A DNA stretch of 64,000 bases from Oceaniglobus trochenteri (GCF_020529025.1 NZ_JACNMM010000002.1:372001-436000); one strand, 5' to 3'. Shown: positions 51,613 to 61,312, counted from the first letter of the stretch. Numbers and translations: made by a program. Notes: a model not told the origin generated them from the letters alone.

Positions 51613-52698
51613 GCGGGTGACCCAGCGGGACAGGAACGACATTTCCAGCACGGTAATGGTGATCCGGTAGAGGTGATGAAGCGTCACCACCGCCGGGTTG
51701 GCCGACAGCGACAGCGCCACCAGACCCATTTCCGTCACCCCGCCGGGCGCGAAGGACAGGATCAGAACCTCGGTCGATTGCCCGGTCACGGCGTGGATCG
51801 CCACCGACAGCAGGGCACCGATGGCCAGCATCGACCCGACAGACAGGATGGCCATCCATAGCCCCAGGCGCAGCATCCGCAGGGTGACCCCGATGAAGCG
51901 CACCCCCAGGCTGGTGCCGATGACGACTTGCGCCACCGCCAGAACCCAGCCGGGCGGATTGATCTCCACCAGCCCCGTCGCACCAAGCAGGGCCGCCACC
52001 AGCAGCGGCCCGGTCAACTGCCCCGCCGGAAGGCGCAGGGCGCGGCCCAGCAGCATGCCGCCGATGGCCACCGCAAGCAGGATCGGCACCGCCACCAGCC
52101 GCGCCTCGCCCTGCTGAAAGCTGAGGCCCGCCGAACTCCCCAGAACCTCGCCATGCAGGATCGACAGGCCCACCGGCACCACGCTGACCACCAGGATGAT
52201 GCGCAGGAACTGCTGCAACGCCAGTACCCGGATATCGGCCCCGGCCTGTTCGCCCAGGGCGATGCTTTCCATCACGCCGCCGGGGGTGCCGCAGAAGAAG
52301 GCCGTCTTGCGGTCATAGCCGCCAATCCGGCGGAACAGCCAGAAGTTCACCCCATGGGCCACGAAGACGAAGATGGTGATCCCGGCAAGACTGACCAGCA
52401 TTTCGGACCACTGCGCCAACAGCGCTCCGTCGACCTGCGCGCCGATCAGCACGCCGATGGCCCCGATGAACACCATCCGGAACCCCATGGGAAACTGGTA
52501 GCCGGGGGGAAACCGGTGCGGCACCACGGCAACGGCCACGGCTGCGGCCAGAAGACTGCCCAGCATCCAGGGCAGCGGCAGGTGCAACAGCTTTGCCCCC
52601 TCGCCCCCGATGGCCCCAAGGGCCAGAAGGAGGGCGGTGAAAACAACCACCCGGGGATCAGGCCGAAACGGGCCGCTGCCGATACGAATTGAAGCCAT
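51601..52698 (-). CDS. AbrB-family membrane protein (ammonia monooxygenase-like family)
   Basis: The 365-residue polytopic protein has about ten membrane helices in two similar halves. Each half carries a GxxxGxxxPG-like motif: FCGTPGGVMESIALGEQAGAD in the first and LSFAPGGVTEMGLVALSLSANPAVVTLHHLYR in the second, which identify the duplicated AbrB/AmoA-like family. The name comes from an old annotation; the likely role is transport, but the substrate is unknown. It is divergent from the TSUP gene and overlaps the end of the glucosylglycerol-phosphate synthase gene by 12 bases on the opposite strand. Confidence 0.85.
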   Translation of the reverse strand: MASIRIGSGPFRPDPRVVVFTALLLALGAIGGEGAKLLHLPLPWMLGSLLAAAVAVAVVPHRFPPGYQFPMGFRMVFIGAIGVLIGAQVDGALLAQWSEMLVSLAGITIFVFVAHGVNFWLFRRIGGYDRKTAFFCGTPGGVMESIALGEQAGADIRVLALQQFLRIILVVSVVPVGLSILHGEVLGSSAGLSFQQGEARLVAVPILLAVAIGGMLLGRALRLPAGQLTGPLLVAALLGATGLVEINPPGWVLAVAQVVIGTSLGVRFIGVTLRMLRLGLWMAILSVGSMLAIGALLSVAIHAVTGQSTEVLILSFAPGGVTEMGLVALSLSANPAVVTLHHLYRITITVLEMSFLSRWVTRSDP

Positions 52699-52783
52699 GG
52701 CAAAGACCTACGCCGAATGAACCGGCTTCGCCAGAGTGCTTTTGTCTATGGTTCTGCCCCCCGTGGTTTGCTACTCCGGCCCC

Positions 52784-53524
52784 ATGATCGAGCTTGATCT
52801 TCTTGCATATGGCGCCCTTTTCGTGGCGCTGGCCATGGGCGGAACGCTCAAGGGCGCAACGGGCATGGGGGCGCCGATCATCGCGATTCCGGTGATGGCC
52901 ACGTTCTTTGACGTGCGGCTGGCCATTGTCGTTCTGGTCCTGCCCAACCTTCTGACCAATCTGCGCCAGCTTTGGCAGTATCGCAGCCATGACCACAGGC
53001 GGTTTTCATGGCACCTGGCGATTGCCGGGGCGGTCGGGGCGATTCTGGGGTCGTTTCTTCTGGCCACGGTGCCGGCCCGCGCGCTGACGCTGACCGTGGG
53101 TTTCGTCGTGCTCGGCTATGTCGCGCTGCGCATCTGGCGCACCGATTTCCGGCTGGCCCGGAAAACGGCGGACCGGATCGTTCTGCCGGTCGGCCTGGCG
53201 GCGGGCGTGCTTCAGGGGGCGGCGGGGATTTCGGCGCCGATCTCGATCAGTTTCCTCAACGCGCTTGGCCTGCCCCGGCACGAATTCATCCCCACGATCT
53301 CGCTTTTCTTTGCGGGCATGTGCGCGGTGCAGTTTCCCACGCTGGCAGTGCTGGGGTTCTATGATGCGCAGATGGTGCTGCTCAGCGCGCTGGCCTTCAT
53401 CCCCTTGTGGACCTTCATGCCCCTGGGCGCCTGGCTGACCCGCTCGATCTCGCAGCGGGCCTTTGATTGGCTGATCCTTGGCGTGCTGATCGTGCTGGCG
53501 GTGAAACTGATCCTCTGGCCCTGA
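52784..53524 (+). CDS. TSUP-family (TauE/SafE) membrane permease
   Basis: The 246-residue protein has seven or eight membrane helices. The family repeat G-A-T-G-M-G-A-P-I-I-A-I-P-V near residue 24 has a counterpart in QGAAGISAPISISFLNALGLPRHEFI in the second half. TSUP members export or import sulfite, sulfoacetate, taurine-derived anions or organic acids; none is indicated here. The start was set at the ATG giving MIELDLLAYG; an in-frame one 12 codons earlier is possible, and neither has a clear ribosome binding site. Confidence 0.85.
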   Translation: MIELDLLAYGALFVALAMGGTLKGATGMGAPIIAIPVMATFFDVRLAIVVLVLPNLLTNLRQLWQYRSHDHRRFSWHLAIAGAVGAILGSFLLATVPARALTLTVGFVVLGYVALRIWRTDFRLARKTADRIVLPVGLAAGVLQGAAGISAPISISFLNALGLPRHEFIPTISLFFAGMCAVQFPTLAVLGFYDAQMVLLSALAFIPLWTFMPLGAWLTRSISQRAFDWLILGVLIVLAVKLILWP

Positions 53525-53666
53525 GCCGGGCCTTAAAATTGCATGTCCCGTTCCCCCCCTGCCCCGCCTGTGCCAAACCGGCACAACCACGGCAGGCCGG
53601 AATTGCACCGGCGGGGCGCAATGCCCCTTGCGCTTGGCCCCGCGCCCGGGTTAGACCCCGCGCCAC

Positions 53667-53742
<76 letters not shown>

Positions 53743-53763
53743 TTCCCCCTTTCCCGAGCCGGC

Positions 53764-54165
53764 CTATCCACGCCCCGGTGTTTCGTTGCCCAGGGTCTGA
53801 AGGATCGGGCAATCGGGGCGTTGATCCCCGGCGCAGGCATCGACAAGGGTGGCCAGCGTGTCGTGCATTTCGCGAAGATCCGCGATCTTGCGCTCGATCT
53901 GTTCCAGGTGGTGCACGGCGATCTCCTTGACCTCGGCGCTGGCGCGGCTTTCGTCTTCGTAGAGATGGAGAAGGGCGCGGCATTCCTCGATGCTGAACCC
54001 AAGCGCACGGGCGCGGGCCAGGAAGGCCAACTTGTGCAGATCCTTTTCGCGGAACGACCGATAGCCGTTGGCACTGCGGTCGGGGGAAATCAGGCCGATG
54101 TCCTCGTAATAGCGGATCGTCTTGGCCGGAAGGCCGGACCGGGCGGCCACGTCTCCGATGTTCAT
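53764..54165 (-). CDS. cueR: Cu(I)-responsive MerR-family regulator
   Basis: The 133-residue MerR-family protein has the helix-turn-helix M-N-I-G-D-V-A-A-R-S-G-L-P-A-K-T-I-R-Y-Y-E-D, a central coiled coil, and the CueR metal loop Cys111-x7-Cys119 (CAGDQRPDC). This loop distinguishes Cu/Ag sensors from Zn or Hg sensors. It activates the copA promoter by twisting the 19-bp spacer. I chose the ATG at 54165, preceded by GGAGAG. An in-frame ATG five codons earlier overlaps the copA stop as ATGA and could also be used. It lies downstream of copA in one operon, so CueR controls itself. Confidence 0.93.
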   Translation of the reverse strand: MNIGDVAARSGLPAKTIRYYEDIGLISPDRSANGYRSFREKDLHKLAFLARARALGFSIEECRALLHLYEDESRASAEVKEIAVHHLEQIERKIADLREMHDTLATLVDACAGDQRPDCPILQTLGNETPGRG

Positions 54166-54176
54166 CCTGTCTCTCC

Positions 54177-56672
54177 TCATTCCGCGGGGGCGGGGCGCAG
54201 GGCCTGCTGCGGAGCGTCATCCGCCGTCAGCGCCGGGGGGATCCGGCGCAGGCGCAGGGCATTGCCCAGCACGAAGACCGAAGACAGCGCCATGGCGCCC
54301 GCCGCCAGCATGGGCGACAGAAGCGTGCCAGACAACGGGTACAGCACCCCCGCCGCAACCGGGATCAGCAGCACGTTATAGCCGAAGGCCCAGAACAGGT
54401 TCTGGCGAATGTTGGCCATGGTGTGCCGCGACACGGCAAGCGCGTTGACCACGCCACGCAGATCGCCCGCCATCAGGACGACATCGGCGGTTTCGATGGC
54501 CACGTCGGTGCCGGTGCCGATGGCAATGCCGGTATCGGCGGCCGCAAGGGCCGGCGCATCGTTGATGCCATCCCCCACGAAGGCGACCGGCCCCTGGGCG
54601 CGCAGGCGTTCGATGGCCTCGACCTTGCCCTCGGGGCGCACCTCGGCCACCACGTCATCGATCCCGAGATCGGCGGCGATGGCCCGGGCCGTGGCGCGGT
54701 TGTCGCCGGTGATCATCGCCACCCGCAGGCCCATGTCGTGCAGGGCGGCGATGGCCTCGGGGGTGCCGGGCTTGACCGGGTCCGAAACCGCGATGGCGGC
54801 CACGATGCGCCCGTCGATGGCCGCGAAAAGCGGCGTTGCGCCCCGCGCGGCGAAGGCGGCGGCCTTGTCAGCCAGATCGCCCAGGGCAATGCCTTCGGAG
54901 GTGAGGAAACGGTCGGCACCGATCAGCACGTCCTGCCCATCGACGCGCGCCCGCACACCCATGCCGGTGACCGACTGGAACCCTTCGACCGGGGGAAGAT
55001 CGCGCCCGGCGGCGGCGCGGTGGATGGCGGCGGCGATGGGATGTTCGGACTGCGCCTCGACCGCGGCAAGGATGGGCAACAGGCGCTCTTCGCTCTGGCC
55101 TTCGGCCACGCTCATCACTGTCAGCGTCGGCTGGCCCAGGGTCAGGGTGCCGGTCTTGTCCAGGGCCACCACCTTCGCGTTCTGCAGAGCCTGCAGCGCA
55201 TCGCCCTTGCGAAACAGCACGCCCAGTTCAGCCGCCCGCCCGGTGCCCACCATGATCGAGGTGGGCGTCGCCAGACCCATGGCACAGGGGCAGGCCACGA
55301 TCAGAACCGACACCCCGGCCACCAGGGCCAGGGCCAGCGCCGGGTCGGGGCCGAAGACCAGCCAGGCCAGCACGGTCAGCGCCGCCAGCGCCATGACCAC
55401 CGGCACGAAGACCCCGGTGATCCGGTCAACCAGCGCCTGAACCGGCAGCTTTGCGCCCTGCGCGTCTTCGACCATCTGCACGATCCGCGCCAGAACGGTA
55501 TCGCCGCCCACCGCCGTGGCCCGCACCACCAGCGCACCGGTGCCATTGACGGTGCCGCCGACAACCGACGCCTCGGCGATCTTGGCCACCGGCAGGGGTT
55601 CGCCCGTGATCATGCTTTCATCAACGTAGGATTCGCCCGAGACGACGTTGCCGTCCACGGCGATGCGTTCACCGGGGCGGATGTGGATCTCGTCGCCCGC
55701 CCCGATCGCGTCGATCCCGATTTCCGCCAGCTTGCCGTCGCGCATCACGCGGGCCGTGTCGGGGCGCAGCGCCACGAGGCGGGCAATGGCCGCCCCCGTC
55801 CGCCCCTTGGCGCGTGCCTCAAGATAGCGGCCCAGCAGGATCAGGGTGCAGATGACGGCCGCCGCCTCGAAATAGACGGCGCGGGTGCCTTCCGGGAAAA
55901 TGCCGGGCAGAAAGAGCGCCAGCACCGAATACCCCCAGGCCGCCGCCGTTCCCAGCGCCACAAGGGCGTTCATGTCGGGAGCCCCGCGCAGCAACGCGGG
56001 AATGCCGCGCCCAAAGAACATCCGCCCCGGCCCGGCCAGAACCGCCGTGGTCAGAACCAGTTGCAGGGTCCAGCTGGCGGTCTGGCCCAGGGTGGACATG
56101 ACCAGGTGATGCACCCCCGGAATGAAATGCGAGCCCATCTCGATCAGGAAAACCGGCAGGGTCAGCAGCGCCGCCAGGATCAGGGCGCGGCGCAACCCCG
56201 CGATTTCATCCTGACGCGCGGTGTCATGGGACGCGGAGTCTTTCCCGGTGTCGTCGGTGACAATCTGCGCGTCATATCCGGCCGCCTTCACCGCCGCCGC
56301 CACGTCGGCAGGTGCCACGACGCCCTCAACCAGCTGGACCCGGGCCGTGCCCGTGGCCAGGTTGACCGAGGCTTGCGATACCCCCGGAAGGGCCAGAAGG
56401 GCCTTTTCGATCCGCCCGACGCAGGAGGCGCAACTCATCCCGTCGATGCGCAGCCGCAGATCGGCGCGCCGGGCCGGATAGCCCGCCGCATCCAGCGCCT
56501 GCACGACCTCGCCCAGGGCATCCTTGCGCGTTATGGTGAAGCGGGCGGCATGGCTGGCCAGGTTGACCGATACCTCACCCACGCCGGAAACCCCCGCGAT
56601 GGCCTTTTCGGCCCGCCCCACGCAAGAGGCGCAGGAGAGCCGTTCGAGGGTAAGTTGTGCAGACTGTGACAT
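54177..56672 (-). CDS. copA: Copper-exporting P1B-type ATPase
   Basis: The 831-residue P1B-ATPase exports Cu(I) from the cytoplasm. It has two N-terminal heavy-metal domains with C14-A-S-C17 and C81-A-S-C84. About eight membrane helices follow, with the transport motif C-P-C near residues 458-460 ([12 protein letters not shown]), the phosphorylation site D-K-T-G-T near residue 503, SEHPIAAAI of the nucleotide domain, and [10 protein letters not shown] near residue 697. Its promoter is a typical CueR target. cueR follows in the same operon. Confidence 0.96.
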   Translation of the reverse strand: MSQSAQLTLERLSCASCVGRAEKAIAGVSGVGEVSVNLASHAARFTITRKDALGEVVQALDAAGYPARRADLRLRIDGMSCASCVGRIEKALLALPGVSQASVNLATGTARVQLVEGVVAPADVAAAVKAAGYDAQIVTDDTGKDSASHDTARQDEIAGLRRALILAALLTLPVFLIEMGSHFIPGVHHLVMSTLGQTASWTLQLVLTTAVLAGPGRMFFGRGIPALLRGAPDMNALVALGTAAAWGYSVLALFLPGIFPEGTRAVYFEAAAVICTLILLGRYLEARAKGRTGAAIARLVALRPDTARVMRDGKLAEIGIDAIGAGDEIHIRPGERIAVDGNVVSGESYVDESMITGEPLPVAKIAEASVVGGTVNGTGALVVRATAVGGDTVLARIVQMVEDAQGAKLPVQALVDRITGVFVPVVMALAALTVLAWLVFGPDPALALALVAGVSVLIVACPCAMGLATPTSIMVGTGRAAELGVLFRKGDALQALQNAKVVALDKTGTLTLGQPTLTVMSVAEGQSEERLLPILAAVEAQSEHPIAAAIHRAAAGRDLPPVEGFQSVTGMGVRARVDGQDVLIGADRFLTSEGIALGDLADKAAAFAARGATPLFAAIDGRIVAAIAVSDPVKPGTPEAIAALHDMGLRVAMITGDNRATARAIAADLGIDDVVAEVRPEGKVEAIERLRAQGPVAFVGDGINDAPALAAADTGIAIGTGTDVAIETADVVLMAGDLRGVVNALAVSRHTMANIRQNLFWAFGYNVLLIPVAAGVLYPLSGTLLSPMLAAGAMALSSVFVLGNALRLRRIPPALTADDAPQQALRPAPAE

Positions 56673-56708
56673 GGGGCGTCCTTCGGTTCGGAAACAGCGT
56701 CACAGGGG

Positions 56709-56739
56709 CAGATAGGGCTTCCAGTCACGGGAAGGTCAA
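56709..56739 (-). promoter_or_regulatory. copA promoter with CueR-type operator (19-bp spacer)
   Basis: On the minus strand TTGACC (-35) is followed after exactly 19 bases by TATCTG (-10). The spacer contains the dyad CTTCC-CGTGACT-GGAAG, the typical MerR/CueR operator (CTTCC-N7-GGAAG). It lies 36 bases upstream of the copA start. Confidence 0.85.
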
Positions 56740-56808
56740 GAGGTTTTTTGCCCGCTGGACCCGCCCCCGCGCCAATGATTAACTGCGCGCCAGCAGCAGG
56801 AGGCAGAC

Positions 56809-57669
56809 ATGGCGACAGGCACCAACATCCGCACCTATTTCGAAGGCCGCTGGCACGATGGCGACGTGGCGGTGATGAAGGCCGCCGATCACGGTGCATG
56901 GCTGGGCAGTGGCGTTTTCGACGGGGCACGATATTTCGAAGGCGTGGCCCCCGATCTCGAGGCGCATTGCGCGCGGGTCAACCGCTCGGCCGAGGCGCTG
57001 ATGGTGACGCCCACGGTGTCGGTCGCGGACATGGTGCAGATCGTGCACGAGGGGCTGGCCGCCTATCCCAGGGACGCCGCCGTCTACATCCGGCCCATGT
57101 ACTGGGCCACCCAGGGCGGCTACGGCGCCATCGTTCCGGGGGCCGAGGGCACGGGGTTCTGCATCTGCCTCGAACAGATCCCCATGGCCAGCCCCGACGC
57201 AACCACCACCCTGTGCCACACCAGTTTCCGCCGCCCGGTTCTGGAAAGCGCGGTGGTGAACGCCAAGGCCGGCTGCCTTTACCCCAACAACGCCCGGATG
57301 CTGGCCGAGGCACAGCGGCGCGGCTTTGGCAACGCGCTGGTGGCCGATGCCCTGGGCAATGTCGCCGAAAGCGCCACGGCCAATGTGTTCATGGTGCGCG
57401 ACGGCGCGGTCTTCACCCCGGTGCCCAACGGCACCTTCCTGGCCGGAATCACCCGTGCCCGACACCTGGCCAACCTGCGGGCCGACGGGGTGGAGGTGCA
57501 TGAAACCGTTCTGTCCTTCGCCGATTTCGACAGCGCCGACGAAGTGTTCCTGACCGGCAACATGTCGAAGGTCACCCCCGTCACCGCCTTTGAAGACCGC
57601 CAGTATCAGGCCGGCCCCGTCACCCGCCGGGTGCGCGAGATGTACTGGGACTGGGCGCTGTCGGCCTGA
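56809..57669 (+). CDS. Class IV (branched-chain-type) aminotransferase
   Basis: The 286-residue fold-type IV PLP enzyme has the start GTNIRTYFEGRWHDGDVAVMKAADHGAWLGSGVFDGARYFEG, the PLP Lys153 in V-V-N-A-K-A-G-C-L-Y-P-N-N, and TFLAGITRARHL near the cofactor phosphate. It resembles IlvE/BCAT, so leucine, isoleucine and valine transamination is likely. The branched-chain family also includes D-amino acid and aminodeoxychorismate enzymes, so specificity is provisional. GCAGGAGG precedes the ATG. It starts a run of genes through 60.7 kb in the same direction. Confidence 0.85.
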   Translation: MATGTNIRTYFEGRWHDGDVAVMKAADHGAWLGSGVFDGARYFEGVAPDLEAHCARVNRSAEALMVTPTVSVADMVQIVHEGLAAYPRDAAVYIRPMYWATQGGYGAIVPGAEGTGFCICLEQIPMASPDATTTLCHTSFRRPVLESAVVNAKAGCLYPNNARMLAEAQRRGFGNALVADALGNVAESATANVFMVRDGAVFTPVPNGTFLAGITRARHLANLRADGVEVHETVLSFADFDSADEVFLTGNMSKVTPVTAFEDRQYQAGPVTRRVREMYWDWALSA

Positions 57670-57673
57670 CGGC

Positions 57674-58714
57674 ATGGGGCTTCGGCGGCTTCTTTATGGT
57701 GCGCTGACGCTTTGCACGCTGGCCACGGGGGGCGCAACGCTCTGGGCGCTGTCGCAGCACCCCTTCGCCGCGCCCTTCGTCGAAAGGTCGATCGAGGATG
57801 CCGGGCGCGTTCTGTCGCGGCACATGGCGCTTCGGGCCACGCCCGAGTTCCTGGTGGGCGAGGTGGAACAGGCGCTGGCCGATGACGACATGGATCGCCT
57901 GCTGATCGCGCTGGAAACGGCCACCGCCCAGGGCATCACCCTGCCCCGTCCGCTGATGGAACGTGCGCTGGTCCAGGCCGAGGCCGCCGAAAGCACCACC
58001 CGCCGCCTGTCGGACTGCGCCGCCTGCGCCTGGGACATCGCCCAGTGCAAGACGGTCGCCGCCATCGCCGCCTGCGCCCTGCCGGTGGAAATCACGCCGC
58101 TGGGCGATCTGAACGCCCTGCGCCGCGCCGCCGCCGACTATGGCGCGGGCGATCCTGTCGACCGGCTGGACCTGGGGCTGGCGCTGGCCGGGCTGGCGGC
58201 CACGGGGGCCATCGTGGTGACGGCGGGGGGCAGCGCGGGGATCAAGGCCGGGGCAACGGTTCTGCGCCTGGCGCGGCGGGCCGGGGCGCTGACGCCGGGC
58301 TTGTCGCGGGTGCTGACACGCAATGCCGATGTGCTGCGCGATGCCGGGGCCATTCCCGGCTGGCTGGCGGGGCGGGTGCCGCTGGAACAGGTGGCCGACA
58401 CGGCGAAACTGACGCGGCTTTCCCTTATCGCGGGCGATCTGGGCACCGTCGCGCGCCAGACCTCGCCCGCCGATACCGTCGTTCTGCTGCGCCATGTCGA
58501 CAGCGCCGAGGATGCCGCGCGGCTGGCCCGGCTCAGCCGGGTGCAGGGCGGACAAAGCCGCGCCACCATTCACATTCTCGGGAAATCGCGGGCCTTTCGC
58601 GCCCTTGTCCGGCTCAGCGATCTGGCGCTGGCCACGCTGGCGCTGCTGGGAGCCCTGGCGGCGCAGGTCGTCACCCTTCTGCTGGCGGGGCTCAGGCGCG
58701 TCTTGCGGCCATAG
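57674..58714 (+). CDS. Uncharacterised membrane protein
   Basis: I do not recognise this 346-residue protein. It has an N-terminal hydrophobic helix (LLYGALTLCTLATGGATLWAL), a soluble helical part with a cysteine-rich stretch (CAACAWDIAQC and CALP near residues 113-137), a central hydrophobic segment (LDLGLALAGLAATGAIVVTAG), and a C-terminal hydrophobic helix pair (LALATLALLGALAAQVVTLLL). It starts four bases after the aminotransferase stop without a strong ribosome binding site, so it is probably coupled. Codon use matches its neighbours. Confidence 0.7.
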   Translation: MGLRRLLYGALTLCTLATGGATLWALSQHPFAAPFVERSIEDAGRVLSRHMALRATPEFLVGEVEQALADDDMDRLLIALETATAQGITLPRPLMERALVQAEAAESTTRRLSDCAACAWDIAQCKTVAAIAACALPVEITPLGDLNALRRAAADYGAGDPVDRLDLGLALAGLAATGAIVVTAGGSAGIKAGATVLRLARRAGALTPGLSRVLTRNADVLRDAGAIPGWLAGRVPLEQVADTAKLTRLSLIAGDLGTVARQTSPADTVVLLRHVDSAEDAARLARLSRVQGGQSRATIHILGKSRAFRALVRLSDLALATLALLGALAAQVVTLLLAGLRRVLRP

Positions 58715-58775
58715 TGCAGTTGCCAGCGCCCGCCCCACGGGGCATCATCGGGGCAAGTGCCAAAGGAATGGAACC

Positions 58776-59231
58776 ATGCGCAAGTTTCTCGTAATCCTAG
58801 ACGACAGCCGCGAATGCCTGAATGCCATGCGCTTTGCCGCCATGCGTGCGGCAAAGACGGGCGGCGGCGTCGAAGTTCTGGCGGTGATTCCGCCAGAGGA
58901 ATTCAACCACTGGATCGGCGTCGGCGACATCATGCGCCAGGAAGCCCGCGAACGGATCGAAGTGCATTTCGAGGTCTTCGCCAAGTGGATGCGCGACCGC
59001 CAGCACATCAACCCCGAACTGGTGATCCGCGAAGGCGAGGTGGTGCCGGAAATCCTGGCCCAGTTGCAGGAGGACGACGAAGTGGGCGTCCTGGTTCTGG
59101 GTGCCGGCGAAGACAAGAGCGACCCCGGACCCCTGGTCATGCAGCTGACGCGCAGTTCGGGCACCCTGCCCGTGCCGATCACCATCGTTCCCGGCGGGCT
59201 GAGCAAGGAGCGCCTGGAGGCGATCACGTGA
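58776..59231 (+). CDS. Universal stress protein (UspA family)
   Basis: The 151-residue protein has the UspA fold: F-L-V-I-L-D-D-S-R-E-C-L-N-A at the N-terminus with the nucleotide-binding Asp, VEVLAVIPPEE after strand 2, VGVLVLGAGEDK as strand 4, and a C-terminal LPVPITIVPGG. The usual G-2x-G-9x-G(S/T) loop is altered, so ATP binding is uncertain. AAAGGA lies eight bases before the ATG. Its stop overlaps the GTG start of the protease gene (GTGA). Confidence 0.88.
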   Translation: MRKFLVILDDSRECLNAMRFAAMRAAKTGGGVEVLAVIPPEEFNHWIGVGDIMRQEARERIEVHFEVFAKWMRDRQHINPELVIREGEVVPEILAQLQEDDEVGVLVLGAGEDKSDPGPLVMQLTRSSGTLPVPITIVPGGLSKERLEAIT

Positions 59232-60667
59232 TCCCCGCCGCCCGAGGGCTGCGGCACCTGACCGCGCTGGCGCTTCTGGCGGTGGCGATCTGGTGCGCCG
59301 CGATCACGGCGGCGCTGGCCGCCTTCGATGCGCGCGACTACGGGCGGCAGGATCTGACCTATCTGCAGGCCGCGCTGGCCTTTCACGGACAATACAACGG
59401 CCTTCTGGACGGGGCCTGGGGCCGGCGCAGCCAGACCGCGCTTGAGGATTTCGCCTTTGCCTCCGACAAGGCGCTGACCCCCGATACCCGGCACTTGGCC
59501 CGGCTGGTGCAGAGCTTTGAACGTGAACGCCGCGAGGCTGGCTGGGGGCGGATCAACAACGAGGCGGCCGGTCTTTCGATGCTGCTGCCGCTGAACCTGC
59601 TGCGCGAAACCGGGGATGACCCGCAATACCTGACCTATGCCACGCCCTCGCGCGATCTGCTGGTGCGCTGGATCGCCGATAGTGGCGCCGCCACCGCCGA
59701 TATGCACGACTGGGCCCGCGCCAACCACGCCGGAAACGCCCCCGCTTATTCCAGCGCCAGCGACGACAGGGTGATCACCGCGGCCACGCTCGCCTCGGGG
59801 CGGCGCGTCTACCTGCGGTCCTGGCTGCGCGAGGGGGTGTTCCTGACGCTGCTGATCCAGTCGGAACCGTCGCAGTTCAACCGCGCGGCACTGATCGCGG
59901 CCAGCCTCAAGGCCGGATATGCCGCCGATATCACACCGGGCGACCGGCTTCTGGCGCTGGTTGCGCCGGTTCCCGCGCCCGCCCGTCCCGGTGGTGGCAT
60001 CGCGCGGGCGCCCGATCGCTCGGACCCCGTCGGGCGCCCTGCCCCCGCGCAACAGGCCCAGGGGGCAGGCACCGGGTTCTTCGTGAACGCCACCGATGTC
60101 GTCACCGCCGCCCATGTGATCGAGGGGTGCAGCGCCCTGACCCTGGCCGACGGCACGCCCCTGCGCGTTCTGGCCCGCGCCCCCGACAGCGATCTTGCCG
60201 TGCTTGAATCCGAGAGGCGCAGCGCCCACTGGCTGCCCCTTCGGGCCGACCCCGACCTGCGGCTGGGTCAGGGGGTGGCGGCGGTTGGCTATCCCTTCAT
60301 CTCGCTCAGCGGCGGGGCGTTGAACCTGACCATGGGCAATGTCAGCGCGCTGAGCGGGGGCGAGGACCGGCCCGACTGGGTGTCGATCTCCGCGCCGGTT
60401 CAGCCGGGCAACAGCGGCGGCCCCCTTCTGAGCACGATGGGCGAGGTCGTGGGGGTGGTGGTGGCCCGGGCCAACGATGATTTCTACCTGCGCGAAACCG
60501 GCACCCTGCCACAGAACATCAACTATGCCGTGCGCCTGTCGCGGCTGCGCCGTTTCCTGACCGACAACGCCATCCCGCTTCCCGCCGGCGACGATGGCGC
60601 GGCGCCCCCGTCAGAGGGGCTTTCGCCCAGCAAGCAGGCCGCGATCCAGCCCGTGATGTGTTACTGA
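59228..60667 (+). CDS. Secreted trypsin-like serine protease with peptidoglycan-binding-like N-terminus
   Basis: The 479-residue protein starts at a GTG overlapping the stop of the stress protein gene and has an N-terminal signal/anchor segment (residues 11-32). Residues 40-80 resemble a peptidoglycan-binding repeat (LQAALAFHGQYNGLLDGAWGRRSQTALEDF). After a helical middle and a Pro-rich linker, a trypsin-type domain shows the triad His296 (A-A-H-V-I-E-G), Asp322 (D-S-D-L-A) and Ser396 (Q-P-G-N-S-G-G-P-L), as in DegP relatives, without a PDZ domain. It likely works in the periplasm. The substrate is unknown. Confidence 0.87.
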   Translation: MIPAARGLRHLTALALLAVAIWCAAITAALAAFDARDYGRQDLTYLQAALAFHGQYNGLLDGAWGRRSQTALEDFAFASDKALTPDTRHLARLVQSFERERREAGWGRINNEAAGLSMLLPLNLLRETGDDPQYLTYATPSRDLLVRWIADSGAATADMHDWARANHAGNAPAYSSASDDRVITAATLASGRRVYLRSWLREGVFLTLLIQSEPSQFNRAALIAASLKAGYAADITPGDRLLALVAPVPAPARPGGGIARAPDRSDPVGRPAPAQQAQGAGTGFFVNATDVVTAAHVIEGCSALTLADGTPLRVLARAPDSDLAVLESERRSAHWLPLRADPDLRLGQGVAAVGYPFISLSGGALNLTMGNVSALSGGEDRPDWVSISAPVQPGNSGGPLLSTMGEVVGVVVARANDDFYLRETGTLPQNINYAVRLSRLRRFLTDNAIPLPAGDDGAAPPSEGLSPSKQAAIQPVMCY

Positions 60668-60673
60668 CCGCAG

Positions 60674-60690
60674 TTTAGAATCATTCCAAC
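60674..60690 (+). promoter_or_regulatory. Candidate Irr box (ICE-like) upstream of nfuA
   Basis: TTTAGAA-TCA-TTCCAAC matches the iron control element TTTAGAA-N3-TTCTAAA of the alphaproteobacterial iron regulator Irr, with two mismatches in the right arm. It sits four bases before a TTGACA (60694-60699) that could be the -35 of the nfuA promoter. Confidence 0.4.
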
Positions 60691-60748
60691 TTATTGACAT
60701 CGGCGGGCCCAGGGCGCATATCTGGCGCAGCAATGGAAAGGCCTCGCC

Positions 60749-61312
60749 ATGTTCATCCAGACCGAATCGACCCCGAACCCCGCCACGCTGAAGTTCCTGC
60801 CCGGCCAGACCGTTCTGGAAACCGGCACCGCCGATTTCCCGACACCGGAATCCGGCGCATCCTCGCCGCTGGCAAAGCGCATCTTCGCGGTCGATGGCAT
60901 TTCGGGCGTGTTCCTGGGCAACGATTTCGTCACCGTGACCAAGGATGACGGCGTCGATTGGGACCATGTGAAGCCCGCGATCCTGGGCGCCATCATGGAG
61001 CATTTCCAGTCCGGCGCCCCCGCCATCGAAGGCGAGGCGCAGACCGGTGGCGGACATGCCGCCCATGACGGCCCGGATGGTGCCATCGTCGGCCAGATCA
61101 AGGAACTGCTGGACACCCGCGTGCGCCCGGCCGTGGCCCAGGATGGCGGCGACATCACCTTCCACGGCTTTGACCGCGGCATCGTCTATCTGCACATGCA
61201 GGGGGCCTGTGCCGGTTGCCCCTCTTCGACGCTGACCCTGAAAATGGGGATCGAGAACCTTCTGCGCCACTACATCCCCGAGGTGGTCGAGGTGCGGCCG
61301 GTTGTCGCCTGA
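60749..61312 (+). CDS. nfuA: NfuA-type Fe-S cluster carrier protein
   Basis: The 187-residue protein has an N-terminal Nfu domain (MFIQTESTPNPATLKFLPGQ to about residue 90) and a C-terminal NifU-like domain with C154-A-G-C157-P-S-S. That domain binds a shared 4Fe-4S cluster in a dimer and passes it to apo-proteins. This two-domain form is the usual alphaproteobacterial NifU family protein. The ATG is preceded by AAAGG. It overlaps the start of tsaB by 11 bases. Confidence 0.94.
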   Translation: MFIQTESTPNPATLKFLPGQTVLETGTADFPTPESGASSPLAKRIFAVDGISGVFLGNDFVTVTKDDGVDWDHVKPAILGAIMEHFQSGAPAIEGEAQTGGGHAAHDGPDGAIVGQIKELLDTRVRPAVAQDGGDITFHGFDRGIVYLHMQGACAGCPSSTLTLKMGIENLLRHYIPEVVEVRPVVA

